Assembly (NCBI GenBank): GCA_963847145.1
Contig: CAWJYN010000008.1
Span: 40,267-104,266, forward strand
Length of the DNA stretch: 64,000 nt
Direction: 5' to 3'
DNA from: JABFRJ01 sp963847145
GTDB lineage: Bacteria > Pseudomonadota > Alphaproteobacteria > Rhizobiales > Hyphomicrobiaceae
Shown here: one piece after another, positions 28,365 through 37,149 of the stretch
How the letters are laid out: each line of letters begins with the position of its first letter
Numbering within the stretch: position 1 is the stretch's first letter
Notes under the pieces: model-generated
Databases searched by the model: none
What the model was told of the DNA's origin: nothing
What the model saw: only the letters and a program-made list of their open reading frames with translations
Made by a program: the position numbers and the translations under genes

Positions 28365-28652
28365 CTACTTCTTCCCACCCTGCATGATCTTGCCGTCTTT
28401 GTAGATCGCCGGCTCGTAGGGTTTGTCGATGCCGGGTTCCTGCAGCGTTGCGAACGCCAGCAGCGAGCCGAACAGTAAAATCGTACCCAACGCGAACAGC
28501 CACACCAGCGGCGCTTCGTCGAGAATTTCGCCGGCAGATTTTGGCGCGCCGGTGTTTCGCTGCAGCATATCCTTGGCGACGAAGTGATAGCCGAAGTAAA
28601 GCGCCGCCGGCAGCAGGAAGACGAGGGCACATTCAAGCGCGATGCGGATCAT
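28365..28652 (-). CDS. DUF6111 family small membrane protein
   Basis: 95 residues. Two hydrophobic helices (MIRIALECALVFLLPAALYF and LVWLFALGTILLFGSLLAFA) and a short lysine-rich tail (PAIYKDGKIMQGGKK). This matches the DUF6111 family that stands between the NUDIX gene and cca in many Hyphomicrobiales; function unknown. The ATG at 28652 overlaps the TGA of the NUDIX gene by four bases, a sign of translational coupling. Confidence 0.8.
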   Translation of the reverse strand: MIRIALECALVFLLPAALYFGYHFVAKDMLQRNTGAPKSAGEILDEAPLVWLFALGTILLFGSLLAFATLQEPGIDKPYEPAIYKDGKIMQGGKK

Positions 28653-29368
28653 GGGGTGTAGAGCCTGTCGTAAAGATTTTTCAGCATTCCGGCCGTCGCG
28701 CCCCAGATGTAGCGCTCCCCGTACGGCATCGCCCAGAACGTGCGGCGGCGTCCGCGCCACTCACGTTCGTGGCGTTGGTGATTGGCTTCCATCATCAGAA
28801 AACGCAGCGGCACTTCGAAGGCGTCGGCGACTTCGCCGGGGGCCAGTGTGAGGTCAAAACCAGGACGCACGAGCGCGACCACCGGCGTCACGTGAAAGCC
28901 CGTGCCGGTGCGATAGCCGTCGAGATAGCCGATGGTTTCGATGTGCGCTGCCGTGAGGCCGATTTCTTCTTCGGCTTCGCGCAGCGCTGCGGCTTTCGCA
29001 TCGTCGTCGGTGCTGTCGATGCGGCCGCCGGGAAAGGCGATCTGGCCGGCGTGTTTGGCGAGCGTGTCGGTGCGCTGGGTGAGCAGCACGGTCAGTTCGT
29101 CGCGCAGCACGATAGGCACCAATACGGCGGCCGGGCGGGGCGGTTCCATGGCGGCGAGATCGGCGCTCAGTTCTGGATCCAGATCCCAATCGCTGCGGCC
29201 GATGGCGCGGCCGGTGCGCGGGTCAAACAGCGCATCGTTGGGTGTTGCCAGCAGTCGCTCGGCGGCGCGCGCGCGAAAGCACGGTTCGGAAAAGCGGGCC
29301 GCGGAAAACGGGTCCGAGGCGGGGGCAGTATTGGGGGCACCGGCGGGGCGTTGGGAGGCTCGTGTCAT
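28649..29368 (-). CDS. NUDIX hydrolase (CoA pyrophosphatase-like)
   Basis: 239 residues. The Nudix box is FPGGRIDSTDD then AALREAEEEIGL, with the REAEEEIGL core intact and Asp in place of the first Glu. PVVALVRPGFDLTLAPGEVA and EVPLRFLMME match the CoA pyrophosphatase-type NudL family, which hydrolyses CoA or its derivatives. The start at 29368 (MTRASQRPAG) was chosen because it lies eight bases after the DUF1285 stop; 29419 is possible but overlaps that gene. Same strand and tight spacing make a DUF1285-NUDIX-DUF6111 operon. Confidence 0.88.
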   Translation of the reverse strand: MTRASQRPAGAPNTAPASDPFSAARFSEPCFRARAAERLLATPNDALFDPRTGRAIGRSDWDLDPELSADLAAMEPPRPAAVLVPIVLRDELTVLLTQRTDTLAKHAGQIAFPGGRIDSTDDDAKAAALREAEEEIGLTAAHIETIGYLDGYRTGTGFHVTPVVALVRPGFDLTLAPGEVADAFEVPLRFLMMEANHQRHEREWRGRRRTFWAMPYGERYIWGATAGMLKNLYDRLYTP

Positions 29369-29375
29369 GGACGGT

Positions 29376-29951
29376 CTATACCACAGCCGCAGCGTCCAGG
29401 GGGAAGAAGCAGCCGCCACTCCACACCCCCAGCCGGTCCTGCCCGGTGGGGTCGTCGACCGCTAGCGCCACCAGGTCTTGATAGAGCGCACGGGTGACCA
29501 GGGCGTCCAGCCGGCCGCGAACACGGAGATAAGGTTTGAGCCCACCGCTGCCGGGCTCGGTCATGAACCGCAGCGGATGCTCCCGGTCACATGTTACGAT
29601 GTCGTCGACGTTGGTTCGAAACAGCAGCGACTGTGCCGGGCCCTCCCCGCGGACTTCCAGCTCGACGGCCAGGAAGTGCGCGTCGGCAACGGCCACGTCG
29701 ACCTTCTCGGCGGGGGTGACCAGATAGGTGCGGCCGTCGGCGTCTTTGCGCAGCACGCGCGCGAACAACGCCACCAGCGGTTTGCGGCCGATGGGGCTGT
29801 TGAGATAGGTCCACGTGCCGTCGCGCAGGATGGCCAGCCCGATGTCGCCGCAGTAGGGTGGGTTCCACCGCTCGACCGGTGCGGGACCGGTGCCACTCTG
29901 GGTCTTCAACAACGCTTCAAGGCCGGCGATTTGGGGCGCGGGTGTGGTCAT
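29376..29951 (-). CDS. DUF1285 domain protein
   Basis: 191 residues from the ATG at 29951 (MTTPAPQIAGLEALLK). WNPPYCGDIGLAILRDGTW and YLNSPIGRKPLVALFARVLR are the usual opening of DUF1285; the C-terminal part LKPYLRVRGRLDALVTRALY completes the two-subdomain fold. Cytoplasmic, function unknown. It is the first gene of the DUF1285-NUDIX-DUF6111 group, which is conserved in alphaproteobacteria. Confidence 0.88.
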   Translation of the reverse strand: MTTPAPQIAGLEALLKTQSGTGPAPVERWNPPYCGDIGLAILRDGTWTYLNSPIGRKPLVALFARVLRKDADGRTYLVTPAEKVDVAVADAHFLAVELEVRGEGPAQSLLFRTNVDDIVTCDREHPLRFMTEPGSGGLKPYLRVRGRLDALVTRALYQDLVALAVDDPTGQDRLGVWSGGCFFPLDAAAVV

Positions 29952-30182
29952 CGGGCGGGCGATCTTTTTGCGGCTTTGGTCACCGCTTTTACCAGGCACA
30001 CATCGGCACATTTGAGCACAGTTGCGTTGTCCAAGCCGTAATTTTGGCGGGTGCCGCTGGCCGCCTCCTGGGCACGGTCAGTGGGTCGGCTGTTGTCGTT
30101 TCGCTGCATTGTCATCGACCTCCGCCCGGGTATCCTCAACCGCTTCCAACGGCCGTGCGCGCGCTGTGACCCTTCGCGCCGC

Positions 30183-31400
30183 CTACCCTGCCTCGCGCAG
30201 CTTTGCCAGCACCTTGAGGCCGGGATAACCGTCGGCGGGTGAGAGGCCGACTTTGGTCTGGAACCCACGCACGGCGCGCATGGTATCATTGCCGACACGG
30301 CCATCGGTGCCGTCGGTGTCGAAACCGAGTGCGGTGAGGCGGCGCTGGGTTTCCTGTACTTCCGGCAAAGTGAGGATGCGCTCGCCGCCGGGGAATGGCT
30401 GCACGAACGGCGCTTCGCCGCGGATGCGGTCGCCGAGATGCACAATGGCGAGGGCGTAATTGTTGGCGGGGTTGTAGGATTTCACCGCGTTGAAGTTCTG
30501 TGTCAGCAAAAATACCGGGCCGTCTGCCACCGGCTGCCAGAGGCGTGCGCGCTCGGCGGGCCGCGGGAACAATTGCCCATTGGCGCGCTTGACGCCACGC
30601 ACCGCCCAGTCTGACACGGTCGCCATGGCCGTGCCGTTGGCGTTCATTCCGGCGGGCAGTTTCACCTCATAGCCCCAGCCCTCGCCGCGCCGGTAGCCAC
30701 CACGCTTGGCGATGTACTGCGCGGTGCCGGCCAAAGCATCATCGGGTGGGCCGAACGGCGACACGCGGCCATCGCCATTGAAATCTAACCCGACGTTGAG
30801 CCACACTTCCGGCATCCACTGGGTATGTCCCATGGCGCCCGCCCACGAGCCGAGCATCTCGGCTGGCTTGGCCCAGCCGCGCTCGATGATCACCAGCGCG
30901 TTGAGCAATTCCTGCTCCCAATAGGGACGCCGCCGTGGTTCGCCCCAGGCCAGCGCTGCTAAGGCGGGAATGACTGGCCGCATATGCTTGGGGTTGGTGA
31001 CCACATCACCAAAGGCAGACTCCATGCCCCACAGGCCAAGCATGGTGTAACGATCGATGCCGTAGGTGCGCTCGATCTTTTCCAGCAACGGCGCATGTTC
31101 CTTGGCGCGCTCACGGCCCACGGTAATGCGCCAGTCGGAGACGCGGCGGTTGAGATACTGCCAGACCTGTTCGCGAAATTCCGGCTGTGCCTTGTCGAGC
31201 GCGTAGACGCGTGTGTCTGGCGTCACGTTTTGCATGACGTTTGTGTAGGTCGCGTCAGAAATGCCGCGCGCTTTGGCCCGTGGGCGGAAAGCTTCAACCC
31301 ATTGCGGGAAGGGTTGGGCGGCGGTTTGGGCGAAGGCCGGAGTTATGACGAGCGCTGCAGCTCCCCAAACAATGTGCCTGCGTGAAAGCTCTAACTGCAT
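30183..31400 (-). CDS. lytic murein transglycosylase, MltB type
   Basis: 405 residues from the ATG at 31400. The signal peptide has a twin-arginine pattern (SRRHIVWGAAALVI) ending FAQ, so Tat export is possible. The SLT_2 domain carries the catalytic glutamate in LGLWGMESAFGD and the substrate-cleft sequence LGSWAGAMGHTQWMPE, and the YNPANNYALAIVHLGDR helix closes the domain. A C-terminal peptidoglycan-binding domain (TLPEVQETQRRLTALGFDT) follows. It cuts the glycan backbone of peptidoglycan in the periplasm. Confidence 0.93.
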   Translation of the reverse strand: MQLELSRRHIVWGAAALVITPAFAQTAAQPFPQWVEAFRPRAKARGISDATYTNVMQNVTPDTRVYALDKAQPEFREQVWQYLNRRVSDWRITVGRERAKEHAPLLEKIERTYGIDRYTMLGLWGMESAFGDVVTNPKHMRPVIPALAALAWGEPRRRPYWEQELLNALVIIERGWAKPAEMLGSWAGAMGHTQWMPEVWLNVGLDFNGDGRVSPFGPPDDALAGTAQYIAKRGGYRRGEGWGYEVKLPAGMNANGTAMATVSDWAVRGVKRANGQLFPRPAERARLWQPVADGPVFLLTQNFNAVKSYNPANNYALAIVHLGDRIRGEAPFVQPFPGGERILTLPEVQETQRRLTALGFDTDGTDGRVGNDTMRAVRGFQTKVGLSPADGYPGLKVLAKLREAG

Positions 31401-31476
31401 CGTCCGAATGATCTCTGATTGCTCACTATGAGCAACTCTATCCCGCTTGCTTGTGGAAGCAATACTCTCCCACCTC

Positions 31477-31583
31477 GTCATGCCGGCCCCGGATCGCGTC
31501 CTGGGTAAACTGTGGCCGGCACCCACGACAAATCTGAAAATGAGCTGCTACTTGTCGTGGGTCCCGGCACCAGCCGGGATGAC
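31477..31583. repeat. dispersed palindromic repeat, family A
   Basis: Starts GTCATGCCGGCCCCGGATCG and ends GCCGGGATGACGAAACG. The inner blocks GGGTAAACTGTGGCCGG and CACCCACGACAA match the copy at 21084. It lies between the transglycosylase and the secreted cysteine-peptidase-like gene. Confidence 0.85.
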
Positions 31584-31696
31584 GAAACGTGACGGACTGC
31601 AACGGTTTCGACGGCTTCACCACCTTAGACAGCAACACATTCTTTACCTTGCCGTGGAACACTTAAGGTGTTGTTCACCAGTCAGCGGTGTTGCCC

Positions 31697-32206
31697 ATGC
31701 CCGCGTACGCGCAGTTGCCCATCACCATTCCGCCGATCGCTTCCGGCCGCAACGATGTCTTGAACGACACCGGGCGTACCGCCTTCTGCGGGCCCTATGT
31801 CGTCTCCGCCATCACCGGCTATCCTGTCTCCAAGATCGAGGATGAGATCCGTGCCTTCCGGGCGCTGCCTGAGGGCGCGCAGCCGGTCATCAAGGGCACG
31901 ACCAACGAGGATGTCAGCGCAGCCCTCGCCCACTACGGCTACAGCATGGCCAAGGTTGGGGACTATCTGCACCTTGCCCGCAAGGAGCGGCCGTCGTTGT
32001 GGACGTGGATGCAGCGGCCGCGCAATGCGTGGTCGCATTACATCCTGGCCATTCACAAGGGCAAGGAAGGTCACTGGGTGCTCGTGAAGGGCGTCAAGCT
32101 CTGTGACACTTACAGTCAGGGCAAGTGGGAGTTCGTCTGCGACGGCCCGCACAAGGGCGCGAAGATCATGGAGATCTTCGAAGTCAAACGCCTGATTGCG
32201 TTGTGA
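31697..32206 (+). CDS. secreted papain-like (C39-type) protein, unnamed
   Basis: About 169 residues. It begins MPAYAQLPITIPPIASG, where AYA-QLP looks like a signal-peptidase site, but the hydrophobic leader is missing: the frame upstream is closed by a TAA 45 bases back, so the true start may be damaged. TAFCGPYVVSAITGYPVSKI offers a Cys at the head of a helix, ALAHYGYSMAKVGDYL follows, and KEGHWVLVKG plus LCDTYSQGKW supply a His and Asp in the order expected for a C39-like peptidase. I infer a cysteine-peptidase-like fold; activity is untested. Confidence 0.55.
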   Translation: MPAYAQLPITIPPIASGRNDVLNDTGRTAFCGPYVVSAITGYPVSKIEDEIRAFRALPEGAQPVIKGTTNEDVSAALAHYGYSMAKVGDYLHLARKERPSLWTWMQRPRNAWSHYILAIHKGKEGHWVLVKGVKLCDTYSQGKWEFVCDGPHKGAKIMEIFEVKRLIAL

Positions 32207-32250
32207 GCGGGAAAATGGGGACAGCCACCTTCGATGCAAGTCTCGAACTG

Positions 32251-32364
32251 TAGGGTGGGTTAGGCGCCCTTCCGCGCCGTAACCCACCACTGCAGGGCGA
32301 TGATGGTGCCGTGGAGAAATCTCGCCCTGGACCGGCGGGTTACGCTACGCTAACCCGCCCTACG
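32251..32364. repeat. dispersed palindromic repeat, family B (GGGTTA type)
   Basis: TAGGGTGGGTTAGGCGCC at the left pairs with GCTAACCCGCCCTA at the right; an inner pair is GCGCCGTAACCCACC and GGCGGGTTACGC. It lies between the peptidase-like gene and the DUF2541-repeat gene. Other copies are at 38965, 52685 and partly at 56322. Confidence 0.8.
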
Positions 32365-32436
32365 GATCTCGCGCTCCATCAATGCCAAGCGCCGCGCCAT
32401 CTGTTCCCATTTCCATCGTCACTTCCCGCAACGAAA

Positions 32437-32460
32437 AACGGGCGCTCATGGGCGCCCGTT
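32437..32460 (-). terminator. terminator of the three-repeat secreted protein gene
   Basis: AACGGGCGC with GCGCCCGTT around a short loop; on the minus strand the stem is followed by a T run. It is 26 bases past the stop codon. Confidence 0.88.
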
Positions 32461-32485
32461 CTCGTAGGTGTCAGCCTAAGGCTGC

Positions 32486-33730
32486 TTAGTGCTGGCCCCA
32501 GAACTCCACAACGGCACGGCCGCGGGCAACACCGCCCTGCTGGAAGATGCGCGTGCGGTAGGTCGGACGGATCTCCTGGATCACGCGCGTGCCACCTTTG
32601 AGGTCGACGGCAAAACGGCCGCCGGCTTCGATCTTGGTGCGGTTGGCCGGAATGATGTCGACCTCGCCGTTGCCATAGACCACGCGGACTTCGAACAGCG
32701 TGATCGCTTGATCGCGAACGCGCACTTCGAAGCGCTTGAAGCCGCCTTCATTGCGGCTGACTTTGACTGAGTCATTGCGGTCGATGGTGAAGCCGGCCGT
32801 CTGGCCGCCCAACAGTACAAAGCCCTGGTTGAACTTCTTGCCTTCGCCCGTCGGGCCAAGCCAGCCTTCGGCGTACTGGCCGTAGACTTCAACGTAGGCC
32901 TGGCCGCGGAAGTTCGGTTTGGCGCGATAGATCAGCTGGATTTCCTTGATGAACCGGTCGCCCTTGAGGTCGATCCAGCGGGTCTTGGAGTTCTTCTTGA
33001 TTTCGGCGTTGTAGGCTACTTCCTGACTTTCGCCGTTGGCGTAAACGACTTTCATCGAGTTGATGAAGATCTCGTTGTCGAGCACGCGCAGGCGAACTTT
33101 GTCGAACTTGCCGACTTCGGCACCGACGCGGATCACATCACGATCGACAGCAAAACCGACGGCTTGGGTGCCGAACAGCACTTCGCCGGTATCGGTCGGC
33201 ACGCCAGGCTTGGCGGCGGCAGCGGACGACGGCGTCGGCTGCGACGGCACGACGCCAGTGACGGCGCCAGCGGGCGCTGCGGCCGCGGGAGCGGGTGCTG
33301 CACCACCGGCCGGACGGCTGGCCCGTGCATCGGCGTCGGTCTGCCGGCCATAGACTTCAATCACTGCGGGGATGACCGCAGTCAGCCCTTGCGATTTGAA
33401 CGACAGGTTCACTTTGTCGACAAAGCGGCTGCCACCCTGATTGATCGGACGGGTCCGTTCGCCGTCGAGCAAATTGATGGCCCGCTTCTCGTTATGCGAC
33501 GCGCCTTCGTTGTAGACGACTTCGACGTTGTTGATTTCGATGCCGCGGCGTTTGGCGACCAGGCGGAGTGCGGAGTACTTACCGCGTGCCGCTGTCAAAT
33601 CGATCGTATCGCTATCTTTGCTCAGCAGGACGTTCTTGGAGCCCATGAGGACCCAAGTGTCTTGTGCCTGAGCTGTCGTGATCTGCGCCGCTACGAGAGC
33701 GACTGCAGCCACAATCAACCTCCGGATCAT
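32486..33730 (-). CDS. secreted protein with three DUF2541-like repeats
   Basis: 414 residues from the ATG at 33730, with GGAG 5-8 bases upstream. Signal peptide to about residue 22 (LIVAAVALVAAQITTAQAQ). Three related modules follow: about 24-120 (WVLMGSKNVLLSKDSDTIDL, ending VIEVYGRQ), about 165-280 (LFGTQAVGFAVDRDVIRVG, ending YVEVYGQY) and about 295-414 (VLLGGQTAGFTIDRNDSVKV, ending VVEFWGQH), with an Ala/Pro-rich linker after the first. Each has the LLG, D-R-x-VRV and W-I-D-L-K-G or A-V-D-L-K-G core. Same family as 13249-14082; function unknown. Likely periplasmic or envelope-bound. Confidence 0.8.
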   Translation of the reverse strand: MIRRLIVAAVALVAAQITTAQAQDTWVLMGSKNVLLSKDSDTIDLTAARGKYSALRLVAKRRGIEINNVEVVYNEGASHNEKRAINLLDGERTRPINQGGSRFVDKVNLSFKSQGLTAVIPAVIEVYGRQTDADARASRPAGGAAPAPAAAAPAGAVTGVVPSQPTPSSAAAAKPGVPTDTGEVLFGTQAVGFAVDRDVIRVGAEVGKFDKVRLRVLDNEIFINSMKVVYANGESQEVAYNAEIKKNSKTRWIDLKGDRFIKEIQLIYRAKPNFRGQAYVEVYGQYAEGWLGPTGEGKKFNQGFVLLGGQTAGFTIDRNDSVKVSRNEGGFKRFEVRVRDQAITLFEVRVVYGNGEVDIIPANRTKIEAGGRFAVDLKGGTRVIQEIRPTYRTRIFQQGGVARGRAVVEFWGQH

Positions 33731-34007
33731 GTGGAACTCCTTCACAGATGGTTTGTCCCCGGGAATGGAAAACAGGCGCAACTTAGACGACCGCTCTCTA
33801 AAAGGCGACGGCTTTCCATGCGGGTCGCACGAGGAATTCCATGGTTGTGGCAACAATGCCGCCGTCAAGGATCAAAAGCACGTGAACCGGGCGTTTGCTC
33901 CGCGTTCGACGCATGGCGAAGCCAAAATCGGCGGCGCTTATCGGGTGCCTTGACAGCGGTGTTGTGAATGGCAGCACTATAGAGGCACGGTCAGCAGAGG
34001 ATTAGCG

Positions 34008-35426
34008 ATGAGCAGCACCACGGATGCACATGGGCGCGCGCTCCGGGCGCGGGACACAGCAACGGCAATCAGTGTTCTGCGTCAACGGTTTGGCGATCGC
34101 CTGCAGACCGGCGAAGCGATCCGGCAGCAACATGCGCACACCTTGACGCTGATCCCCAATCAGCCGCCGGATGCGGTTATCTTCGTCGAGACGGCGGAGG
34201 ACGTCGCCAACGTCGTGCAGGTCGCCCGTGAGTATCGGGCGCCGATTATTCCGTTTGGCGCCGGCACGTCGCTGGAGGGCCACGTCAACGCGCCATCTGG
34301 TGGGCTCAGCGTCGATTTTTCGCGCATGAACAAGATCCTGGCGGTCAACGAGCGCGATCTCGATTGCGTGGTGCAGCCGGGCGTGTCGCGCAAGCAACTC
34401 AACGATTATCTCCGTGATCGTGGTTTGTTCTTTCCGGTAGATCCGGGCGCTGAGTGGGCGACAATCGGAGGGATGGCGGGCACGCGGGCATCCGGCACGA
34501 CCGCGGTGAAATATGGCACCATGCGTGAGAACGTGCTGAACGTGACCGCCGTGATGGCCGATGGCACGACGATCAAAACGGCGCAGCGGGCGCGCAAATC
34601 CTCGGCAGGTTACGATCTGACGCGGCTGCTGGTCGGCTCGGAGGGCACGCTGGGCATCTTCACGGAGCTGACCGTACGTCTGTACGGCATTCCGGAGCGC
34701 GTTCTGGCGGCCGTTTGCCCCTTCAAGACCATCGAGGGGGCCTGCAATGCGGTTATTCAATCCATACAACTCGGTCTCGGCATCGCGCGCATGGAGTTGC
34801 TCGATGCGGTCCAGATCGGGGCGGTGAACAATCACTCGAAGCTGACGCTTGATGTGGCGCCGACGCTGTTTTTGGAATTCCACGGCACGGAGGTCTCCGC
34901 CCGCGATCAGGTTGCGGTGTTCAAGGAGCTGGCGGAAGCTGAGGGGGCCATCCGGTTCGATTGGGCGGAGCGGGAGGAAGACCGCAACCGACTCTGGAAG
35001 GCGCGCCATGATGCCTATTGGGCCGTTAAAACGACCTGGCCGGGCCGCGATGTGTTTGCAACCGACGTTTGCGTGCCCATTTCGCGGCTGGCGGAATGCG
35101 TGCTGGAGACGGAGGAGGACATCAAGGCGCTGGGCCTGATTGCACCGATTGTCGGCCATGTGGGCGACGGCAATTTTCATACCTCGCCCGTGCTGGATCC
35201 CAACAATCCCAAGGAAGTTGCGGCCTCCAAGGCCTTCGTCAAGCGGCTGGCTGAGCGCGCCATCCGCATGGAAGGCACGTGCACTGGCGAGCACGGGATC
35301 GGTCAGGGCAAGGCCGTCTACATGGAGGCCGAGCATGGGCCGGGGCTGGCGGTGATGCGGACGATCAAAGCGGCGCTCGATCCGGACGACATTTTCAACC
35401 CGGGCAAAATCCTTCCCATCACATGA
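34008..35426 (+). CDS. FAD-binding oxidoreductase (D-lactate/2-hydroxyacid dehydrogenase-like)
   Basis: 472 residues. N-terminal FAD-linked oxidase domain with PIIPFGAGTSLEGHVNAP and GGLSVDFSRMNKIL, then GAEWATIGGMAGTRASGTTAVKY and GYDLTRLLVGSEGTLGIF. The C-terminal FAD-oxidase cap has GHVGDGNFHTSPVLDP and the terminal signature GTCTGEHGIGQGKAVYM, then PDDIFNPGKIL. This is the D-lactate dehydrogenase (cytochrome)/GlcD type; D-2-hydroxyacids are the usual substrates. AGAGGA precedes the ATG. The Alg44-like gene follows 61 bases downstream on the same strand, so co-transcription is possible. Confidence 0.92.
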   Translation: MSSTTDAHGRALRARDTATAISVLRQRFGDRLQTGEAIRQQHAHTLTLIPNQPPDAVIFVETAEDVANVVQVAREYRAPIIPFGAGTSLEGHVNAPSGGLSVDFSRMNKILAVNERDLDCVVQPGVSRKQLNDYLRDRGLFFPVDPGAEWATIGGMAGTRASGTTAVKYGTMRENVLNVTAVMADGTTIKTAQRARKSSAGYDLTRLLVGSEGTLGIFTELTVRLYGIPERVLAAVCPFKTIEGACNAVIQSIQLGLGIARMELLDAVQIGAVNNHSKLTLDVAPTLFLEFHGTEVSARDQVAVFKELAEAEGAIRFDWAEREEDRNRLWKARHDAYWAVKTTWPGRDVFATDVCVPISRLAECVLETEEDIKALGLIAPIVGHVGDGNFHTSPVLDPNNPKEVAASKAFVKRLAERAIRMEGTCTGEHGIGQGKAVYMEAEHGPGLAVMRTIKAALDPDDIFNPGKILPIT

Positions 35427-35487
35427 GCTTATGCCCTCCAGGCCTTGTTAACCCATTCATGCGATACCAGCAGGTGCACGCAGAGCG

Positions 35488-37149
35488 ATGTCTGCGCGCG
35501 CTTGCGTAAGCGTATCTGAGTGGGTTCGGGGTATGGGTGTCACTGTCAGACGGGAGCGGCCAGACCAGCGCCGGCATCACCGTGTCAGTGCGCCTTTCTA
35601 CGTGGCGCTCGACGGCCACAAGGTGCGCTGCAGTGACTGGAGCCTGGGTGGCTTCCGTGTCGACGATTTTCCGGGCGACATTCCCGATCCCGGCGAGGAG
35701 CTGCCGCTCAGCTGCAGCCTTCCATTCCAGGGCTTCGACGTCTCGTTCGAAGCGCGCGCCGAAGTCATCCGATCCGATCTGAACACGGGCATGTTTGCCT
35801 GCCGCTTCACCGAACTGGGTGAGCGCGAAACCGAATTGATGACGCACTTCCTCGAGGAACTGGTGCGTGGCGCCATGTCCGAGGTGGCTGATACCATCCA
35901 GCGGATCGACGTGCCGGTGACGCCGGCGTCACTAGAGCCGAAGAAAAAGGTCGGTCTCTCGCAGCTGCCGGTGCGGCGGTGGCCGGTCAAGGCCGTGGCG
36001 ATGACCGGGTTTTATCTGGTCCTCGGCCTGATGATCTTCAGCTACACGGGCCTGCTGGCGTACTCGAACTTCTATCGCATGGAAGTGCAGACGGCCGTTA
36101 TCTCGGCGCCGATCGAAACGGTCACTTCGCAGGTGGATGGCCGCGTGGCGTGGGAAAAATTCAAGCCCGGCGATGCCGTCAAGAGCGGCGATATTGTCGT
36201 CAACGTTTCCGACAATCAGCTTGAGCGCGACATTGAACTGGCCGATATCGCCGTCAAAGAGCGGCAGGCGCAGCACATTTTCTACCGCAAGCGCCTGACC
36301 GACGAACTTGATCGCATGAAGAGCTTGACGACGGTCGAAGGCAAGAACCTCGACCAGGCCAAGGTCGATCTCGAAAGCGTCGAGGCGCAGCTGCAGGCGG
36401 CTGATCAGCAATATGCGCGACTGGCGATCCTGCATCGCAAAGGGTTCACCACCGACACGCTGCTGGAGAACGCTGAGAAGCTTGCCGTTGGAACGCGCAA
36501 GACGCTGGAGAGCAAGCAGATCGAGCTCAAGTCGCGCGTCGATATCGCGGCGCAGGGCGACGGAAAATGGTTCTACACGGGCCAGTCGATGGTGGGCGAT
36601 CTCGGGCAGATCGAGGCGCAGGTCAAACTGGCAGAGCATGAAATTGCGCTGACGAAGGCCAAGCACGATGCGTTGATCAATCACAAGAAGCGGCTGGCCG
36701 TGCGCGCGCCGTTCGATGGCACCGTTCTTGAAATCAAACGCAATGATCAAGGCACGGTGCGCCGCGGCGATGTGATCGCCACGTTTGAGCAGCGTGAGAT
36801 GCGGCAGGTCACAGCTTATCTCAATCAGGACGAAGTCTCGCGCACCGGCATGGGTGACGAGGTGCTGCTCTATGTGCCGGCGCTGGCTGAAACGCTGAAG
36901 GGCCGTATCCTCCAGATCGACCGGACGTCAGGGTTTGTGCAGGAACAAAACACGGCGCAAATTCCCGGCTACCGCTGGCGCGGCAGTGTCGACCGCTCGG
37001 CGCAGGTGGTCATCGGCTTTCAGGATCTCAAGCGCGTGGCCAACACAGAGCGCTACCGCTCGGGCTTGCCTGTTGTCGTCGTGTTCCCGCAGCGCTCGAA
37101 CTTTGGCCTCTACAATATCATCCGTCAGCGGCTGAGCACGGTGCTATGA
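35488..37149 (+). CDS. alg44: PilZ-HlyD membrane protein, Alg44-like c-di-GMP receptor
   Basis: 553 residues. N-terminal PilZ domain (about 25-125): the c-di-GMP motifs are present as R28-x3-R32 (RRHHR) and D50-x-S52-x2-G55 (DWSLGG). A transmembrane helix follows at about 172-195 (VAMTGFYLVLGLMIFSYTGL), then a periplasmic HlyD-like part with a long coiled-coil hairpin (about 235-400), a lipoyl-like half (RAPFDGTVLEIKRNDQGTVR) and a barrel. This order is that of Alg44, the co-polymerase of alginate synthesis, but 150 residues longer than Pseudomonas Alg44 because of the coiled coil. ATG at 35488 or 35533 could be the start. It overlaps the next gene by four bases (ATGA). Confidence 0.8.
   Translation: MSARACVSVSEWVRGMGVTVRRERPDQRRHHRVSAPFYVALDGHKVRCSDWSLGGFRVDDFPGDIPDPGEELPLSCSLPFQGFDVSFEARAEVIRSDLNTGMFACRFTELGERETELMTHFLEELVRGAMSEVADTIQRIDVPVTPASLEPKKKVGLSQLPVRRWPVKAVAMTGFYLVLGLMIFSYTGLLAYSNFYRMEVQTAVISAPIETVTSQVDGRVAWEKFKPGDAVKSGDIVVNVSDNQLERDIELADIAVKERQAQHIFYRKRLTDELDRMKSLTTVEGKNLDQAKVDLESVEAQLQAADQQYARLAILHRKGFTTDTLLENAEKLAVGTRKTLESKQIELKSRVDIAAQGDGKWFYTGQSMVGDLGQIEAQVKLAEHEIALTKAKHDALINHKKRLAVRAPFDGTVLEIKRNDQGTVRRGDVIATFEQREMRQVTAYLNQDEVSRTGMGDEVLLYVPALAETLKGRILQIDRTSGFVQEQNTAQIPGYRWRGSVDRSAQVVIGFQDLKRVANTERYRSGLPVVVVFPQRSNFGLYNIIRQRLSTVL

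Noticed and set aside
34002..35336. 444-residue frame antisense to the FAD oxidoreductase
   Set aside because: It is rich in Arg and His and has no recognised domain; the plus-strand gene has complete motifs.
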